NCBI GenBank assembly: GCA_945874145.1
Contig: CAMCFN010000004.1
Location: 69,407 to 133,406 of the forward strand
DNA length: 64,000 bases
Reading direction: 5' to 3'
Source of the DNA: Akkermansia muciniphila
GTDB taxonomy: Bacteria; Verrucomicrobiota; Verrucomicrobiia; Limisphaerales; SXTU01
Part shown: positions 35,738 to 45,009 of the stretch, piece by piece
How the letters are laid out: every line of letters begins with the position of its first letter
Numbering within the stretch: the stretch's first letter is position 1
The notes under the pieces: generated by a model
What the model was told of the DNA's origin: nothing
The model's input: only the letters and a program-made list of their open reading frames with translations
Databases searched by the model: none
Translations under genes and position numbers: made by a program

Positions 35738-37489
35738 ATGGCCTTTGTCTCCATCAAGAACGTCTTTGCCCGCGCCGCGCTGGCCACGCCGGAGCAGTTT
35801 GATGCGTGGTCCAAGCTCTGGCGGTTGGCGGTGGAGGGCGGTTCGGTTGAGCCGCTGATCGCTTTCATGGCGCGGGAGGCCGGTCTGAGCGAGGAGGTCT
35901 TTCTGGAGCGGCTGGCGACGGCCTTGGGCTGGCCCTTCATCAATCTCAAGGTGCTCGACATCCCGGCCGAGGCGCGAGGCCGCGTCTCCACGAAGGTCGC
36001 TTTCCAGCATTTCGTCATCCCGACGAGCTTCGTGGAGGGGGTGCTGCAGGTGGCGGTTTGCAATCCATTCGACACCGCGCTGATCAATGCGGTGCAGTTT
36101 GATGCCCATTGCCCGGTGCAGTTCGCGCTCGCGCCGCGAGGGGAGATCGAGAAGGCGTTGAAGAAGTATTTCGGCGTGGGAGCGGAGACGCTGGACCAAA
36201 TGGCCGAGGATGATCCGCTCGAACTGGACCTGCCGTCGGACAAGGAAATTACCGAGGGCGATCAGGAGGCGAGCGTCATCAAGTTCGTGAACCAGATTGT
36301 CTGGGAGGCCTTCAAGGCGCGCGCCACGGACATTCACTTCGAGCCGGCAGAGGACGAGTTGCGCATTCGCAACCGCATTGACGGCATCCTGCATCAGATC
36401 CCGCTGCCACCGCAGCTCAAGCGCTTCCAGGCCGCCATCATCTCGCGTATCAAGGTGATGTCCGGCATGAACATTGCCGAGAAGCGCCTCCCGCAGGACG
36501 GCCGCATCAACGTCCGCATCAAGGGCGAGGAAATCGACATCCGCGTCTCCACCGTGCCGACGGTTTATGGCGAAAGCGTCTCGCTCCGCCTCCTGCTGCG
36601 CGGGAAGATTTTTCTCAGCTTGGACAAGCTCGGCTTCACACCGACCGAGGAGACGGCCATTCGCGACATCATTTACAAGCCACACGGCATCATGCTCGTC
36701 ACCGGGCCGACCGGATCGGGCAAATCCACGACGCTCTACGCCTTCCTCAGCTCCATCAACTCGGTCCACAAGCGCATCATCACTATCGAGGAGCCGGTTG
36801 AGTATGAGCTGAAGGGCATCAACCAGATCGCCGTGCGCTCGGACATCGGGCTGACGTTCGCGATGGGCTTGCGCCACATCCTACGCCAAGACCCGAACGT
36901 GGTGATGGTCGGCGAAATCCGCGATCAGGAGACGGCGGAGATCGCCATTCGCGCCGCGCTCACGGGTCACTTGGTCTTCAGCACGCTGCACACGAACGAC
37001 GCGCCCAGCGCCTTCACGCGCTTGATCGACATGGGCATTGAGCCCTTCCTCGTGGCGTCGTCCGTGGAGGCCATCATGGCGCAACGCCTCGTCCGCACCA
37101 TCTGCCCGAAGTGCAAAGTGGAGCAGAAGGTCGAGCGGGATTACCTCAAGCGCATTGGTTTTCCGGCGGATGAAGTGGCCACGACGCAGTTCATGCGCGG
37201 CACGGGCTGCGAGGATTGCCGCATGCTGGGTTATCAAGGCCGGCAAGGCATTCACGAACTGCTGCTCGTCACCGAGGCGCTGCGCCCGCTTATCATGAAT
37301 CGCGCCTCGGCCTCGGCCATCGCCCAGCGGGCGCAGCAGGACGGCATGAGAACGCTCCGCACGGACGGTTGGAAAAAGGTGCAGGCCGGCATCACGACCA
37401 TCGAGGAAGTCCTGCGCGTCACGCAGACCGAGGAGCATCTCAAGTCCTTGATGGATGACACGGGGACGATGTTTCTGACCAAGGCGTGA
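35738..37489 (+). CDS. Type IV pilus/type II secretion assembly ATPase (GspE/PilB)
   Basis: 583 residues. N-terminal MshE-N-like domain (residues 1-150), then the secretion ATPase: DIHFEPAEDELRIRNRIDG, Walker A GPTGSGKST at 323-331, Asp box RIITIEEPVEYEL, Walker B VVMVGEIRDQETAEIAIRAA, His box FSTLHTND. A tetracysteine zinc site follows (CPKC and CEDC, about 24 residues apart from the first pair to the second within the C-terminal domain). Hexameric inner-membrane-associated motor that drives pseudopilin assembly. The last bases overlap the GTG of the next gene. Confidence 0.92.
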   Translation: MAFVSIKNVFARAALATPEQFDAWSKLWRLAVEGGSVEPLIAFMAREAGLSEEVFLERLATALGWPFINLKVLDIPAEARGRVSTKVAFQHFVIPTSFVEGVLQVAVCNPFDTALINAVQFDAHCPVQFALAPRGEIEKALKKYFGVGAETLDQMAEDDPLELDLPSDKEITEGDQEASVIKFVNQIVWEAFKARATDIHFEPAEDELRIRNRIDGILHQIPLPPQLKRFQAAIISRIKVMSGMNIAEKRLPQDGRINVRIKGEEIDIRVSTVPTVYGESVSLRLLLRGKIFLSLDKLGFTPTEETAIRDIIYKPHGIMLVTGPTGSGKSTTLYAFLSSINSVHKRIITIEEPVEYELKGINQIAVRSDIGLTFAMGLRHILRQDPNVVMVGEIRDQETAEIAIRAALTGHLVFSTLHTNDAPSAFTRLIDMGIEPFLVASSVEAIMAQRLVRTICPKCKVEQKVERDYLKRIGFPADEVATTQFMRGTGCEDCRMLGYQGRQGIHELLLVTEALRPLIMNRASASAIAQRAQQDGMRTLRTDGWKKVQAGITTIEEVLRVTQTEEHLKSLMDDTGTMFLTKA

Positions 37490-38880
37490 AACCCTCTCCC
37501 CCCAATGTTTGCAATGTGCTGGAGCTGTCGGCTGACCGGCGTCGGCTGTGGAGCTTTGACATTGGCGGGGACGGGGAAGCGGAGTTCGACTGCGAGCTGC
37601 CCGGCCTGCCGGGAGATCCGCTGCCGGCCCGGTTGGTGGGGAAGAACTGGCGTGCCCTCTTCAGCCCGCGCCTGAACATCGCCTGGCTGCCAGTTGGCAG
37701 TGTTTTCCTGCGTGCCGCGCAGTTTCCCAAGTGCGACCGCGCCGAACTGCACGCCATGGTGGAACTGGCGCTGGAGAAGATTTCCCCGCTTCCGGTGGCG
37801 CAAATCGTTTGGAGTCTCGAACCGGTGCCGGCCCACAGCACCGTGCCGAGCGAGATGCAGACGGTCATCGTGCTCATCGCCGCACGGCACGAGGTGGAGA
37901 AGTTTCTGGGCACGCTGGAAGGCCGGGGTTTTCTGGCGGACCGCTTGGAAGTGCCGTTCCTGCACCAGTTGCTCGCCAGCAAGATTGATGGGGATGCGGC
38001 CTGGATTTATGCCGGCCATGGCGAGCAGTCCAACACCTGCTTGCTGGCGTGGTGGTATGGCGGAGAGTTGCGCAGCCTGACGATGGTGAAGCTCTCCACG
38101 CCGGAACACTGGCGGCGCGAGCTGGGTGAAGTGCTCGCGCAGTCGGCCTGGGCGGGCGAAATGGACGGCTGGATCACCGGCCCACCGCGTTACCGGCTCG
38201 TTGCCGCGCCGGAGGATCAGGAAATCTGGCTGCCGGTGCTGCGTGATCTGGCGGATGGTATCGTGGACGTGGCCAAGCCACAGGAAACCACCGTGCTGGC
38301 GACGCAGGCGGCGCAGCGGGCCGCGCGTGGCGAGAGCCAGGCGAACCTGCTGCCGCCGGAGTTCACGGCGCGCTACCGGCAGCAGTTTGTGGACGGCGTC
38401 TGGATGCGCGGGCTGGGCGCGCTCGTGGTGCTTTATTTGTTTGGCGTCGCCCTCTTCTTCGCCGCGCTCGAATACGCGCAAAGCGAGAAGCGCGGGCTGG
38501 AGACGCAGGTCCAGCAGATCTCCGGCTCCTACACCAACGCCCTCGTCACCAAGGAGCGGATCAAGGTGCTACAGGAGCAGATCGCGCTGAAATACGCCGC
38601 CATCGAAAGCCTCAAGGCCGTCTCCGCCAAGCTGCCCGAGGGCATGACCCTCTCCGATTTCTCCTTCCAACGCGGCCGCAACGTTCTGCTTCGGGGCGTT
38701 GCGCCGGCGGAACAGATTTCCAAAATCACAGATTACAATGGGGCCTTGCAAAAAGTGGAGTTGAACGGCGCGCCGCTCTTCAGGTCCGTCAGTGCCCCGA
38801 GCATCTCCGGCAGCGGGGCCAATCCGGCTCAGATGGGCTGGTCGTTTAGCTGCGAGCTGCGTTCCGCAGAAGTCGAATGA
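37486..38880 (+). CDS. PilM-PilN/GspL-like assembly protein
   Basis: 464 residues from a GTG overlapping the upstream stop by four bases. The N-terminal 280 residues look like the actin-like cytoplasmic domain of PilM/GspL (LRAAQFPKCDRAELHAMVELAL, DRLEVPFLHQLLA, TPEHWRRELGEVL). A single TM helix (MRGLGALVVLYLFGVALFFA) near 310 is followed by a coiled coil and a periplasmic ferredoxin-like fold (LPEGMTLSDFSFQRGRNVLL) as in PilN. Having both halves in one chain is the GspL layout. It links the ATPase to the periplasmic partner encoded next. Confidence 0.8.
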   Translation: MKPSPPNVCNVLELSADRRRLWSFDIGGDGEAEFDCELPGLPGDPLPARLVGKNWRALFSPRLNIAWLPVGSVFLRAAQFPKCDRAELHAMVELALEKISPLPVAQIVWSLEPVPAHSTVPSEMQTVIVLIAARHEVEKFLGTLEGRGFLADRLEVPFLHQLLASKIDGDAAWIYAGHGEQSNTCLLAWWYGGELRSLTMVKLSTPEHWRRELGEVLAQSAWAGEMDGWITGPPRYRLVAAPEDQEIWLPVLRDLADGIVDVAKPQETTVLATQAAQRAARGESQANLLPPEFTARYRQQFVDGVWMRGLGALVVLYLFGVALFFAALEYAQSEKRGLETQVQQISGSYTNALVTKERIKVLQEQIALKYAAIESLKAVSAKLPEGMTLSDFSFQRGRNVLLRGVAPAEQISKITDYNGALQKVELNGAPLFRSVSAPSISGSGANPAQMGWSFSCELRSAEVE

Positions 38881-39476
38881 AGACGTTTTTCGACAAGCTC
38901 AACCTCGGCGCGGCGGAGCGGCGCATTGTCGTGGGGGCGGCGCTGGTGCTCTTCGTCGTCTTGAACGCGCTGTTCATCTGGCCGCACTTCAAGGACTGGC
39001 CCAAGCTGCAAGGCGAGATCTCCCGCGCCCGGAAAACCCTCGTTGATTATCAGAAGGAAGCGGACCAGTTGCCCAAGCTCCGCCAGCGTGAGGAGGAACT
39101 CAAAGGCACCGGCGGTGCGCAGCTCGCCTCGGCGGAGATGGCGCTCGCGCTCTTGAAAATCGTCCAGCCCAAGGCCGCCGCCGCCGGCATCAATGTCACG
39201 CAATGGGATCCGCGGAAAGTCACCGGCCCCCGGGCCAGCGAGTTCTTCGAGGAGCAGACACTGCGCATCAGCTTCCAGAACACCGGCGACGCCGAGCTGC
39301 TCAAGTTCATGGTGTCGCTGGGCGAGGATAATTCCACCATCCGCATCCGTGACTTGACCGTGAAACCCGATCCCACGCAGATGAAATTGATGGGTGAACT
39401 GACCATGGTCGCGAGCTATCAGAAGGCCGCGCCCACCGGCAAGCCGCCGTCCACCGCCACTCCCAAACGTCCATGA
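38877..39476 (+). CDS. PilO/GspM-like periplasmic assembly protein
   Basis: 199 residues, ATG overlapping the previous stop by four bases (ATGA). One N-terminal TM helix (IVVGAALVLFVVLNALFIW), a coiled coil (EISRARKTLVDYQKEADQLPK), and a small alpha/beta domain (LRISFQNTGDAELLKFMVSL). That order is typical of PilO and GspM, which dimerise with PilN/GspL. The next gene overlaps it again by four bases. Confidence 0.75.
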   Translation: MKTFFDKLNLGAAERRIVVGAALVLFVVLNALFIWPHFKDWPKLQGEISRARKTLVDYQKEADQLPKLRQREEELKGTGGAQLASAEMALALLKIVQPKAAAAGINVTQWDPRKVTGPRASEFFEEQTLRISFQNTGDAELLKFMVSLGEDNSTIRIRDLTVKPDPTQMKLMGELTMVASYQKAAPTGKPPSTATPKRP

Positions 39477-41866
39477 AAACCCAACTGACGGGCCTTCTCT
39501 GCGCGGTCTTTGTCGCCACGCTCGGCGCGCAGGTGCCGCCGCCGGCCGCCCCCGCCCAAGGCAAATCCCCGGCCATCAAGCTGCCCGTTCGGCCCTTGAA
39601 CCCCGTGGCTCCCGCCAATGTCAGCACGCTAGGCACCAATGGCACCCGCATCCAAACTGTTCCGGGCACCGCCGCTCCCGAGCTGCTGCCGTTGACCGGT
39701 CCGGGAAGCAATCTGATCGCCCCCCCGACGGCCAACACCAACCGCCCGCCTGCCCCCGGAGTGCTGGCCCTGCCCGGCGGTCCGGCGGGGGCGTCTGGCA
39801 CCAACGCCGTGCTGCCCAAGCCCTCGCTGGAAGGCATGACCAATTCCGTCGGCGAACTCGTTCTCGACCCCACCACCACGCGCTTTCAGGCCGCGCCGCT
39901 GGAGCAGGTGATGGAGGTTTACTCCGACTTGACCGGGCGCACGGTTCTGCGCTCGCCGGCCGTGAATTTTGACCAGATCAAGATCACGCTCTACACCAAG
40001 ACCCCGCTCACCCGGGCCGAGAGCATTCAAGCCATCGACAGCATCCTCGCCCTCAATTCGATTGCCGTCATCCCCACCGGCGAGAAGTTTCTCACCGTTG
40101 TGCCCATGGCCGCCGCACTGCAAGAGGCGGCGGCGTTCAACACGAACTCCATGCGCGAGCTGCCCGAGGCCAGCCAATACATCACGAAGATCATTCAGGT
40201 CACCAACGCCAAGCCCAGCGAGATCGTCGCGGCCATCCAGCCCTTTGCCAAGTTGCCCGGCGGCATCCTGCCCATCGACGCCACCGGGGTGATCGTCCTG
40301 CGCGACAACGCCATCAACATCAAGCGCATGATGGAAGTGCTCGCGAAGATCGATGTGGTGGTGCCCTCGGACGAGGAGTTCAAGGTGATCCCGATCAACT
40401 ACGCGCTCGCGGCAGACGTGGCGCAGGTGCTCGGCAGCTTCACCGCGTCCGGGCCAGCGGCGGGGGGCAGCAGCACGAGTCGCACGGGCGGCTCCAGTTC
40501 CACGACCCGGCGGACTGGCAGCAGCTCGCCGTTCGGGGCGAACACGGGCCTGTCTGGCGCGACCGGCGCGACCCCGTTCGGGACCCAGCCCGGCGTGAAC
40601 ACTGGCATCCCTGGCGCGGCCCAGCCGGGCACCCAGCAGACGCAATTTCAGCAGCGGCTCAACCAGATCGTCAGCAACATCACCGGCGGCCGCGCCGGAG
40701 CCGCGCCCTTGCTGGGCGAGGCGCGCATCATTCCCTACGACCGGAGCAACTCCCTGCTGGTGTTGGCCAACAAGGCCGAAATGACGATGCTCACCAACCT
40801 GTTGGCGAAAATTGACGTGCCGCAGCAGCAGGTGCTCATCGAGGCGCTGATCTTCGAGACCGACATTGGCCACCAGTTGGACATCAACTTCGGCCTTGGA
40901 CAGAAGACCGCCAATCCCGGGGCCAAATTCTCTGGCCGGGGCGGCATCAATTCCGTCATCAACTTCTCCACGAACACCACGGTGCTCGGCGTGGGCGCGA
41001 CCACCGGTGGTTTTGGCTATCTGGCGCAAATCGGCGCGAACTGGGCGGCCGCGATCCAGATGCTGGAGAGCGATTCCCGCACCGAGGTGCTCTCCCGGCC
41101 GCGCATCCAGACCTCGCACGCCGAGGCCGCCAACATCTTCTCCGGTGGCACCACTCCTTACGTCACCGGCAGCGTCTCAGGCGCGGGCTTTGGCACCCAG
41201 CAGCAGATCCAGCAGCTCCAGATCGGCATCAGCATGTCCGTGCTGCCGCTCATCACGTCCGACGGACTCGTGGTGCTCGACATCAACCAGACCATTGAAG
41301 GCGAAAACGGCACGGTGGCCATTGATGCCAACTTGCGGGTGCCCAAAACCGTTCGGCACACCGCGCAGGCCAAGGTCGCCGTGCATGACGGTGAAACAAT
41401 CATCCTTGGCGGCCTCATCCGCACGGCCAAGACCAAGAGTGTCTCCGGCGTGCCCGTGCTCAAGGACATTCCCGGCCTCGGCATGTTCTTCCGCTCCACC
41501 AGTGAGAATCCCACCCGGAAAGAACTCATGGTGCTGATCCGCCCGACCGTGCTGGCCACGCCGAAGTCCGCCTCGCTGGCAGCGCAGGCGGAACGCGCGC
41601 GTTCCTCCTCCATCCGCGCCGTGGAGCGTTCGGTGCAGGAGCAGGATGCCAAGGTGGATCGGGAAACGGAGCGGGCTGAGATCGAGCACCTGCGCAAGGA
41701 GTTGGAAAAGAAGCCCCGCACCAAGGAGCCGTTCTTCCAGTTCATGCCCGGCCGCACTCCAACCACGCCGCAGCCGGAATCGGCCGTGCCGCTCCCGGTG
41801 CCCGCACCGGCCACGGAGAAGAAGGAATCCAACGACATCTTCGAGCTGCCCCGGACCACGCCCTGA
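39473..41866 (+). CDS. Secretin (GspD/PilQ)
   Basis: 797 residues with a signal peptide (LTGLLCAVFVATLGAQ). A Pro/Thr-rich linker, then N-type domains (residues about 140-330; PLEQVMEVYSDLTGRTVL, ITKIIQVTNAKPSEIVAAI, VIPINYALAADVAQVLGSF), a Ser/Thr/Gly-rich insertion near 325-390, and the secretin core (PQQQVLIEALIFETDIG, LSRPRIQTSHAEAANIFSGG, VGINPxx-type strands, GLIRTAKTKSVSGVPVLKDI, GMFFRSTSENPTRKELMVLI). It forms the outer-membrane ring. A charged tail follows the core. Last gene of the four-gene overlapping operon; no GspC, GspF or prepilin peptidase is in the window. Confidence 0.92.
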   Translation: MKTQLTGLLCAVFVATLGAQVPPPAAPAQGKSPAIKLPVRPLNPVAPANVSTLGTNGTRIQTVPGTAAPELLPLTGPGSNLIAPPTANTNRPPAPGVLALPGGPAGASGTNAVLPKPSLEGMTNSVGELVLDPTTTRFQAAPLEQVMEVYSDLTGRTVLRSPAVNFDQIKITLYTKTPLTRAESIQAIDSILALNSIAVIPTGEKFLTVVPMAAALQEAAAFNTNSMRELPEASQYITKIIQVTNAKPSEIVAAIQPFAKLPGGILPIDATGVIVLRDNAINIKRMMEVLAKIDVVVPSDEEFKVIPINYALAADVAQVLGSFTASGPAAGGSSTSRTGGSSSTTRRTGSSSPFGANTGLSGATGATPFGTQPGVNTGIPGAAQPGTQQTQFQQRLNQIVSNITGGRAGAAPLLGEARIIPYDRSNSLLVLANKAEMTMLTNLLAKIDVPQQQVLIEALIFETDIGHQLDINFGLGQKTANPGAKFSGRGGINSVINFSTNTTVLGVGATTGGFGYLAQIGANWAAAIQMLESDSRTEVLSRPRIQTSHAEAANIFSGGTTPYVTGSVSGAGFGTQQQIQQLQIGISMSVLPLITSDGLVVLDINQTIEGENGTVAIDANLRVPKTVRHTAQAKVAVHDGETIILGGLIRTAKTKSVSGVPVLKDIPGLGMFFRSTSENPTRKELMVLIRPTVLATPKSASLAAQAERARSSSIRAVERSVQEQDAKVDRETERAEIEHLRKELEKKPRTKEPFFQFMPGRTPTTPQPESAVPLPVPAPATEKKESNDIFELPRTTP

Positions 41867-42009
41867 ACTCCGGATCGCAGCCTTCACCGCAGAAAGCGGA
41901 GCAGTGAAAGTGCAGCCGGAAGTCGTTTGGCATACGCACGTTGCTGCGGCGTGAACACCCCCTTCCGCAGACGAATCTTCCGAAGCAATTTTGGCTTCAG
42001 AGTTCGCTG

Positions 42010-42237
42010 TCAACCTAGGCCGCGAAGCAGGCGGCCGGCGAAGCGCGCGAGGCGCCCGCTGAAACTGCGGTCTTCGGTGGTGGTGTGGGTGCCCACCACC
42101 GTGCGGCAGCGGAAGCAGAGCAGTTCCACCGTGCGGCTGCCGGCGGATTCCACCGCACGCTCGCGCACCGGTTGGGAGACGCGGCAGGTGGGACAGTAAA
42201 GCTCGGTGGCCTTGAGGGCGTTGAACTGCTGGCCCAC
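42010..42237 (-). CDS. Small zinc-ribbon protein downstream of adenylate kinase
   Basis: 75 residues from a GTG at 42237, one base after the adenylate kinase stop. It has ELYCPTCRVSQP and ELLCFRCRTVVG, two CxxC knuckles about 30 residues apart, followed by a basic tail (RLARFAGRLLRGLG). The spacing suits a single zinc ribbon. The name is not known to me. The tight spacing suggests it is translated with adk. Confidence 0.65.
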   Translation of the reverse strand: MGQQFNALKATELYCPTCRVSQPVRERAVESAGSRTVELLCFRCRTVVGTHTTTEDRSFSGRLARFAGRLLRGLG

Positions 42238-42238
42238 G

Positions 42239-42820
42239 TCAGAGCTTGGCGATGACGCGCAGGATGTCGCGCAGCACCTCGACCGGGGTCTGGGTGGCGT
42301 CGATGCTGTGGACGATGTCGGGACCGTAGAAATCGAGGACGGGCTTGGTTTCGCCTTCGTAAACTTGGAGGCGGTTGCGGATGACATCGAGGTTTGCGTC
42401 GTCCAGTCGGTTATCGCGGAGGGCGCGGCGTTGGAGGCGCTGGACCATCTTGTCCATGTCCGGGCAGGTGAGGTGCAGGAGGGCGCGGACGTCGAGGGTG
42501 CCTTGCAGCATCTGGGCTTGGGCAGCATTGCGCGGGATGCCATCGAGCACGACGGTGTCGCGCTCGGGGTTGAAGCGGCCCAGCATGGTGTTGGCCTGAA
42601 TGTTGTTGCGCCAAAGATCCACGGTGGCCTCGTCGGGAACGAGTTCACCCCGGCTGGAGTAATCGAGGAAGACACTGCCCAACCGGCTGTCGGCGTTGAG
42701 GTTGCGGAAGACATCGCCGCAGGCGCAGTGGTAGAAGTTCGGGATGGTGCCAAGGATCTTGCCCTGAGTTCCCTTGCCCGAACCGGGGGCTCCGAAGAGC
42801 AGTATGGTGCGCAGCTTCAT
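42239..42820 (-). CDS. adk: Adenylate kinase (short form)
   Basis: 193 residues: P-loop LLFGAPGSGKGTQ, NMP-binding region (CACGDVFRNLNADSRLGS, in place of the usual STGDMLR), DGIPRNAAQA (usual DGFPR), and RDNRLDDANLDVIRNRLQVY with the Arg/Asp pair of the nucleotide site. The LID domain is short, so there is no zinc site. Cytoplasmic: AMP + ATP to 2 ADP. The differences from the standard motifs suggest it may be a paralogue rather than the main enzyme. It lies 5 bases after the upstream membrane-protein gene. Confidence 0.8.
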   Translation of the reverse strand: MKLRTILLFGAPGSGKGTQGKILGTIPNFYHCACGDVFRNLNADSRLGSVFLDYSSRGELVPDEATVDLWRNNIQANTMLGRFNPERDTVVLDGIPRNAAQAQMLQGTLDVRALLHLTCPDMDKMVQRLQRRALRDNRLDDANLDVIRNRLQVYEGETKPVLDFYGPDIVHSIDATQTPVEVLRDILRVIAKL

Positions 42821-42825
42821 GTCGG

Positions 42826-43887
42826 TTAGCCTTCTTGGGGGCGGAGGTGGATTTCCTGAACTTCAACGATCTGCAAAGTCTCATCCATGCTGCCACCGTT
42901 TTCCTGCGGGCAGTTCACCACGATCTCGCTCTGGCTGATGCTGACGACGCGCTTGCTCCAGTATTCCCCGCGCGGGCAGACCCACACGAGCCACATGTCG
43001 CGTTCGGCCGGGCCGGGGACGAGCTTGAAGAAGCCGGCGAACTTGGTCTCGATGAAGCGTTTGTTGATGTTGGTTTCGCCCCGGCGGAACACTGCCGGGG
43101 TAAGGCCAGCGGCTGCGGCCGTTGGCGCAGGGGCAGGGGCAGGAGCCACCGGTGCGGGTGCGGCGGCGTGGGCGACTGGTTTGGCCGTGGCGACCGGCTT
43201 GGCCTTCCCGAGTGCCATGCCTTTAGGTTTCGGATCCGCCTTGGGCGCTTCGTGGCTCTGCTTCGCGGCTTGCTCGACGGCCGTGGGCTTCTTCTCCTCC
43301 TCCGTCTTGATGGGCGGCATGATGAGGAAGGCAATCGGGGAGGCCACACCCACAAAAGGGATGGCGGCCAAGCCCATCACCAACTGCTTGGGCCGACGAC
43401 GGTAAAGCGCAACTTCATAGCCCGCGTAGATAGTGGCCGCGTAAATGGCCACTAGGCTCAACCAGCCCACACCGGTGGTGAACAAGCCGGCAAAGAGGCC
43501 GGGGGACTGGGGCAGTTCAGGCTTTTCCTTCACCTCGGTGAATTTGGCGGGTGGGCGGGTGGAGATCGGAACCTCGGGCGCTTCGGCTTCACCGGCGGCG
43601 GCCCCGCCGACCCCGGCCGGAGCTTCCTCCAGCAGCAGTTCCACAAAGGCGCGAATTTTCGGGTTCTTCGCGAATTCCTTGAGCGCTTCCTGAGAAAAAT
43701 TCACCCAAGGCGTGCGGGGGAGCAACTTGCCGTCCGGGGCCTTGATGACGACGCTCTTCTCGTTGGGGCCGATGGCTTCGCCGGAAAGCGTGGTGCCGTC
43801 TTTGAGCTTGTAATCCGCCGCGCAGACCGCGCCGGTCAGCCAGGCGGCGGCGAACGCGAGCGCGCAGTAGGTTGAAAGGCGTTGCAT
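42826..43887 (-). CDS. Exported/membrane protein with N-terminal beta domain and Pro/Ala-rich linker
   Basis: 353 residues from ATG 43887, with a signal-like N-terminus (LSTYCALAFAAAWLTGAVCAA). A short strand-rich part follows (YKLKDGTTLSGEAIGPNEKS), then TM helices (LSLVAIYAATIYAGYEVALY; LVMGLAAIPFVGVASPIAFL), a Lys/Pro/Ala-rich linker (AAAPAPVAPAPAPAPTAAA), and a soluble C-terminal domain (RFIETKFAGFFKLVP, DMWLVWVCPRGEYWSKR). The SLSGEAIG-type beginning resembles the small domain of verrucomicrobial envelope proteins. No function is assigned. First gene of the operon with adk and the zinc ribbon. Confidence 0.65.
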   Translation of the reverse strand: MQRLSTYCALAFAAAWLTGAVCAADYKLKDGTTLSGEAIGPNEKSVVIKAPDGKLLPRTPWVNFSQEALKEFAKNPKIRAFVELLLEEAPAGVGGAAAGEAEAPEVPISTRPPAKFTEVKEKPELPQSPGLFAGLFTTGVGWLSLVAIYAATIYAGYEVALYRRRPKQLVMGLAAIPFVGVASPIAFLIMPPIKTEEEKKPTAVEQAAKQSHEAPKADPKPKGMALGKAKPVATAKPVAHAAAPAPVAPAPAPAPTAAAAGLTPAVFRRGETNINKRFIETKFAGFFKLVPGPAERDMWLVWVCPRGEYWSKRVVSISQSEIVVNCPQENGGSMDETLQIVEVQEIHLRPQEG

Positions 43888-44052
43888 CAGGGCCCGATGT
43901 TGAACAAAAGGCCGTCTCGGGCAACCAGAAAATCCGCTGCGTGAAATTTCCGCCGCGCTGGCTGCTTCACCGTCTGAGCGCCGCTGGCGAAACGATTGAC
44001 CGTGGCCGCGCGGACAGTGAAGCCACCTAAACACCGGGCGACTCCGGCTCCG

Positions 44053-44080
44053 TTCCAATTCCTGAGTTCCAATTCCTGAG
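44053..44080. repeat. Tandem 14-bp direct repeat
   Basis: TTCCAATTCCTGAG occurs twice without a gap in the 242-base space between the divergent membrane-protein and aminotransferase genes. The rest of that space shows nothing I can name. Confidence 0.75.
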
Positions 44081-44129
44081 TTGCCGAGCAGCGCGCGGTT
44101 CCCGTAGGGTGCGCCGACGTTTTTTGCGC

Positions 44130-44996
44130 ATGAAAGTCTATATTGACGGGAAGTTTTACGACGAGGACAAGGCCAAGATTTCCGTGTTTGATCACGGTCT
44201 GCTCTATGGCGACGGCATCTTCGAGGGCATCCGCGCCTATCACGGCAAGGTGTTCAAGCTGAAGGAGCACGTCGAACGGCTCTACTATTCGGCTAAGGCC
44301 ATTCTGCTCACCATCCCAATGACGCCAGCCGAGATGACCAAGGCCGTCCTCGACACCTGCCGGAAGAACAAGATCACCGACGGCTACATCCGCCTCATCA
44401 TCACGCGCGGCGTGGGCACGCTGGGCTTGAACCCGAACCGCTGTAAGGCCCCCTCGGTCATCGTCATCGCCGGGAAGATCCAGCTTTACCCGCCGGAGAT
44501 GTATCAGCGCGGCATGGACATAGTAACCGTGGCGACGACGCGCAACCTGCACAACGCGGTGAACCCGGCCATCAAGTCGCTCAACTACCTGAACAACATC
44601 CTCGCGAAGATCGAGGCGAACATCGCCGGGGTGGAGGAGGCCATCATGCTCAATTCCGAGGGCTACGTGGCCGAATGCACGGGGGACAACCTGTTCCTCA
44701 TCAAGGGCAACGAGCTGCTCACCCCGCCGCTTTCCGCCGGAGCGCTTTACGGCATCACCCGCGGCGTGGCCATGGAACTCGGCCGCGAGCTGGGCTTGAA
44801 GATCGGCGAGCCGAACCTCACCCGTTACGATGTTTACAATGCGGATGAGTGCTTCCTCACGGGCACCGGGGCGGAGATTATTCCCGTCGTGAAGGTGGAT
44901 GGCCGCGTGATCGGCACCGGCAAGCCCGGGGTGATTTCGCAGCAGCTCATCGAGAAGTATCACGCCTTGACGAAGGTGAGCGGCGAGCCAATTTGA
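44130..44996 (+). CDS. ilvE: Branched-chain amino acid aminotransferase
   Basis: 288 residues from ATG 44130 (an in-frame start at 44109 is less likely). Fold-type IV PLP enzyme: MKVYIDGKFYDEDKAKISV, YGDGIFEGIRAY, the PLP Lys 149 in AIKSLNYLNNILAKIEA, EGYVAECTGDNLFLIK, and DECFLTGTGAEIIPV. It transfers amino groups between Leu/Ile/Val and 2-oxoglutarate; D-amino acid and aminodeoxychorismate lyase relatives are alternatives, but the GIRAY and TGTGAEI motifs favour IlvE. Confidence 0.85.
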   Translation: MKVYIDGKFYDEDKAKISVFDHGLLYGDGIFEGIRAYHGKVFKLKEHVERLYYSAKAILLTIPMTPAEMTKAVLDTCRKNKITDGYIRLIITRGVGTLGLNPNRCKAPSVIVIAGKIQLYPPEMYQRGMDIVTVATTRNLHNAVNPAIKSLNYLNNILAKIEANIAGVEEAIMLNSEGYVAECTGDNLFLIKGNELLTPPLSAGALYGITRGVAMELGRELGLKIGEPNLTRYDVYNADECFLTGTGAEIIPVVKVDGRVIGTGKPGVISQQLIEKYHALTKVSGEPI

Positions 44997-45009
44997 AGGC
45001 AGCGCTTTG

